Assembly: GCA_014155875.1 (NCBI GenBank)
Contig: JACEFZ010002052.1
Coordinates: 1 to 64,000, forward strand
Direction: 5' to 3'
Source: Cepaea nemoralis
Taxonomy: Eukaryota; Mollusca; Gastropoda; Stylommatophora; Helicidae
DNA length: 64,000 bases
Positions within the stretch are counted from its first letter, which is position 1. Each line of letters starts with the position of its first letter. A program made the position numbers and the translations under genes. Below are positions 62,283 through 64,000 of this stretch, one piece after another. The notes under the pieces were generated by a model. That model did no database searches and had not been told where the DNA came from. It saw only the letters and a program-made list of their open reading frames with translations.

Positions 62283-64000
62283 TATCAGGGGTGTCTGATG
62301 ATGATGATGATAATGATGATGATTTCTTCTTCTTCTTCTTTCGTTCGCTTGAAATATGTCTATATCTGCAATGTCGTCTCTTGCATGAATTGAACTGTTT
62401 TTTTTTCAGTTCACACAGTGGTCCATAGAGTTTATCTTCCACTGTCGTCTCTCTAGGCCAGAAGGTTTGCCTAGATATGTTATATTTTGGGCAGTCTTGG
62501 AGTATGTGCTCTGCTGTCTGCGACGCCAATCCACATGTGCACATGGCTGTTTCACCAATCTTGAATTTTGTATACATGTGGTTGCGTAATCTATTGTGTC
62601 CTGTTCTGAGGCGCAGAATAATGACTTGTTCTGGTCTGTCCATAATGTGGTAGTCATCTTGAGCAGGTTTTGGTGGCTTTCTGACTGATTTGATCATTCT
62701 TTTCTTTTGGTGGTATGTAACGGGCACATCAGGCTGTTCCTCTTTGGCTCCTTCCTTAGCCAATTGATCAGCTCTGTCGTTTCCGGGTACTCCACAGTGG
62801 GATGGTATCCACTGTATGGTGACTTTATGCTGACTGCTAAGTTCAGAAAGTAGTGTCCTTAGTACTGGCAATTTCCCAGAGAGGAGCGCCTCGAGTACTG
62901 ATTTTGCATCTGTTAGTAGCACCACAGGTTGAGTACCATTGCTGTTATTTAGTAATTTCTCTGTTGCTATCTTGATTGCCTCAATTTCGGCATCATAGTT
63001 ATGGCAGTACTTTCCTGTCGGTACTCTGGCTGTGTCCCTAGTATTATTTGGGTATTCTATGTACACTCCCGCTCCTCCATTTCGAACAGCATTTTGTGCT
63101 GACCCATCTGTGTAGACTCGGATCCAGAGGTCCTGTGGGTATTCTTCATCAAGGAAGCTGAGAGTGGCTGTTCTGCGCTGCACACTGTTCTGTTCTTCCT
63201 TGTCAAATATTCCTCTCACTTTTGTCTGGATTTGTAACGATAGTCTATGCTCATCTTTCCATGGAGTTCGCTCTGGAATAGTTGTTAGGGGGATACCAAC
63301 TGTGGGCAGATCAGTGGTTTCTCTGCAGAGTCGTTTGGCCTGGTGGATAAAACTACTTCTTTTCAACCGCCCCATAGCTAGGTTTTCAAATCTGTTCTTC
63401 ATAGGGTGGCCTGGCAAGCTGAGGAACTTTTCTGCTTGTATTAGCATTTTCGTATCTCTGCGCTCACTCAGTGCCTGTGTCCTCCCCATCTTCTCCATTT
63501 CCACTATAGGGGTTGATCTCATCCCTCCTGTGGTGACTCTAAGTGCTTGATTTTGCACCTTGTCCAGCTCTTGTAGTGTGGTATTTGATGCTGAACACCA
63601 CGCAGTTGACCCATATTCCAGGTGTGGTCGTATGCTCTGTTGGTAAACTTTGCTAAGTATTTTCGTACTGGCTCCCCATGTGGTTCCACTTAGCTTTCTC
63701 AGGATGGCTATTTTCCTTCTGGCTTTTGCTACTGCTTTGTTGATGTGCTTTCTCCATGTCAGCTTGCCATCAAATGTTACTCCAAGGTATGTTGGTTCTT
63801 TATCTTCTCTTAGGGGTGTTCCATTTATCTGGATGATCCCTGCCTTTTGTTTTGGAGAGAGGGTAAATAGGGTTGTGCTGCACTTGTCAGTGTTTATGCT
63901 GACACACCATCTATTTGCCCATGCAGCAAATGTATCTACAGCTCTTTGTAGCAATCTGGTGGCCACTGATGCATATTCATTTGTGCTCCATAGAACCAGG
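62092..64000 (-). CDS. LINE copy B: reverse transcriptase C-terminal part and RNase H, partial, extended by frameshift
   Basis: Open from the window edge (just after YADDLVLW) through LTWRKHINKAVAKARRKIAI, RNase H motifs VYTDGSAQN, TDAKSVL and SHCGVPGNDRADQLAKE, and the CTCGLASQTAEHILQDC knuckle. One extra T in the T-run near 62396-62404 shifts the frame (CELKKK instead of CELKKT). The normal stop is therefore missed and translation runs through the tail, the (GAT)n run (poly-Ser) and about 190 bp of the neighbouring LINE to 62092. The protein is otherwise intact in the window. Confidence 0.9.
   Translation of the reverse strand, partial: LVLWSTNEYASVATRLLQRAVDTFAAWANRWCVSINTDKCSTTLFTLSPKQKAGIIQINGTPLREDKEPTYLGVTFDGKLTWRKHINKAVAKARRKIAILRKLSGTTWGASTKILSKVYQQSIRPHLEYGSTAWCSASNTTLQELDKVQNQALRVTTGGMRSTPIVEMEKMGRTQALSERRDTKMLIQAEKFLSLPGHPMKNRFENLAMGRLKRSSFIHQAKRLCRETTDLPTVGIPLTTIPERTPWKDEHRLSLQIQTKVRGIFDKEEQNSVQRRTATLSFLDEEYPQDLWIRVYTDGSAQNAVRNGGAGVYIEYPNNTRDTARVPTGKYCHNYDAEIEAIKIATEKLLNNSNGTQPVVLLTDAKSVLEALLSGKLPVLRTLLSELSSQHKVTIQWIPSHCGVPGNDRADQLAKEGAKEEQPDVPVTYHQKKRMIKSVRKPPKPAQDDYHIMDRPEQVIILRLRTGHNRLRNHMYTKFKIGETAMCTCGLASQTAEHILQDCPKYNISRQTFWPRETTVEDKLYGPLCELKKKQFNSCKRRHCRYRHISSERKKKKKKSSSLSSSSSDTPDKVRIKGSLCGLHKRWKKCPSDTKWNIAWITHPLRGKSESKAHCVVFVNGGKSVLVTRNEILLG
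62297..62326. repeat. (GAT)n run at LINE junction
   Basis: gatgatgatgataatgatga directly joins the second target duplication to the (TTC)n tail of LINE copy B. Confidence 0.95.
62327..64000 (-). mobile_element. RNase H-bearing LINE, copy B, runs off the window
   Basis: Same family and orientation as 41527-45400, with about ten differences counted over 1.65 kb. The (GAA)n tail is at 62327-62341. Confidence 0.95.

Overview
The window is animal nuclear DNA. It is intron-rich and AT-rich, and most of it is transposon remnants, SINE-like repeats and minisatellite arrays. The repeat mix (RTE-type LINEs, RNase H-bearing LINEs, tRNA-derived SINEs, many 17-76 bp tandem arrays) suggests a lophotrochozoan, most likely a gastropod mollusc. 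That is an inference and the species cannot be named.

Two host genes can be read, both on the minus strand. EIF2B2 (beta subunit of the translation factor eIF2B) has its start codon at 37576 and can be followed through 12 coding exons down to 3336. All splice sites are GT-AG and all phases agree. The last exon, about 23 codons, should lie before base 1. MAGOH (mago nashi, exon-junction complex) is represented by its last two coding exons, 48920-49019 and 49771-49853; its 5' exons are expected beyond base 64000.

Region by region: 1-37.6 kb is the EIF2B2 gene, whose introns hold satellites (46, 73, 35, 37 and 53 bp units), a piggyBac-like MITE, a solo LTR, RTE fragments, a long RNA-like hairpin, several SINE families with visible target-site duplications, a nearly full LINE (31.26-35.5 kb, 1038-codon ORF) and a dead mariner. 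37.6-48.9 kb is intergenic, with RTE and RNase H LINE fragments and one LINE copy (41.5-45.4 kb). 48.9 kb to the end is the MAGOH 3' part and its long upstream intron, with an RTE 5' end, GAT/AGT/GT/GA microsatellites, 17-76 bp arrays and a second, almost identical copy of the 41.5 kb LINE that runs off the window.

The most interesting points are: a short SINE whose body is identical in layout to the 3' end of the 31 kb LINE; a nested-helix module at the 5' ends of two different LINEs that could be an HDV-like ribozyme; a LINE that lost its endonuclease in frame but kept a 1038-codon ORF; satellites grown from inside SINE copies; and several insertions whose age and order can be read from target-site duplications, one with its empty site preserved next door. 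No prokaryotic, viral, CRISPR or toxin loci were seen.
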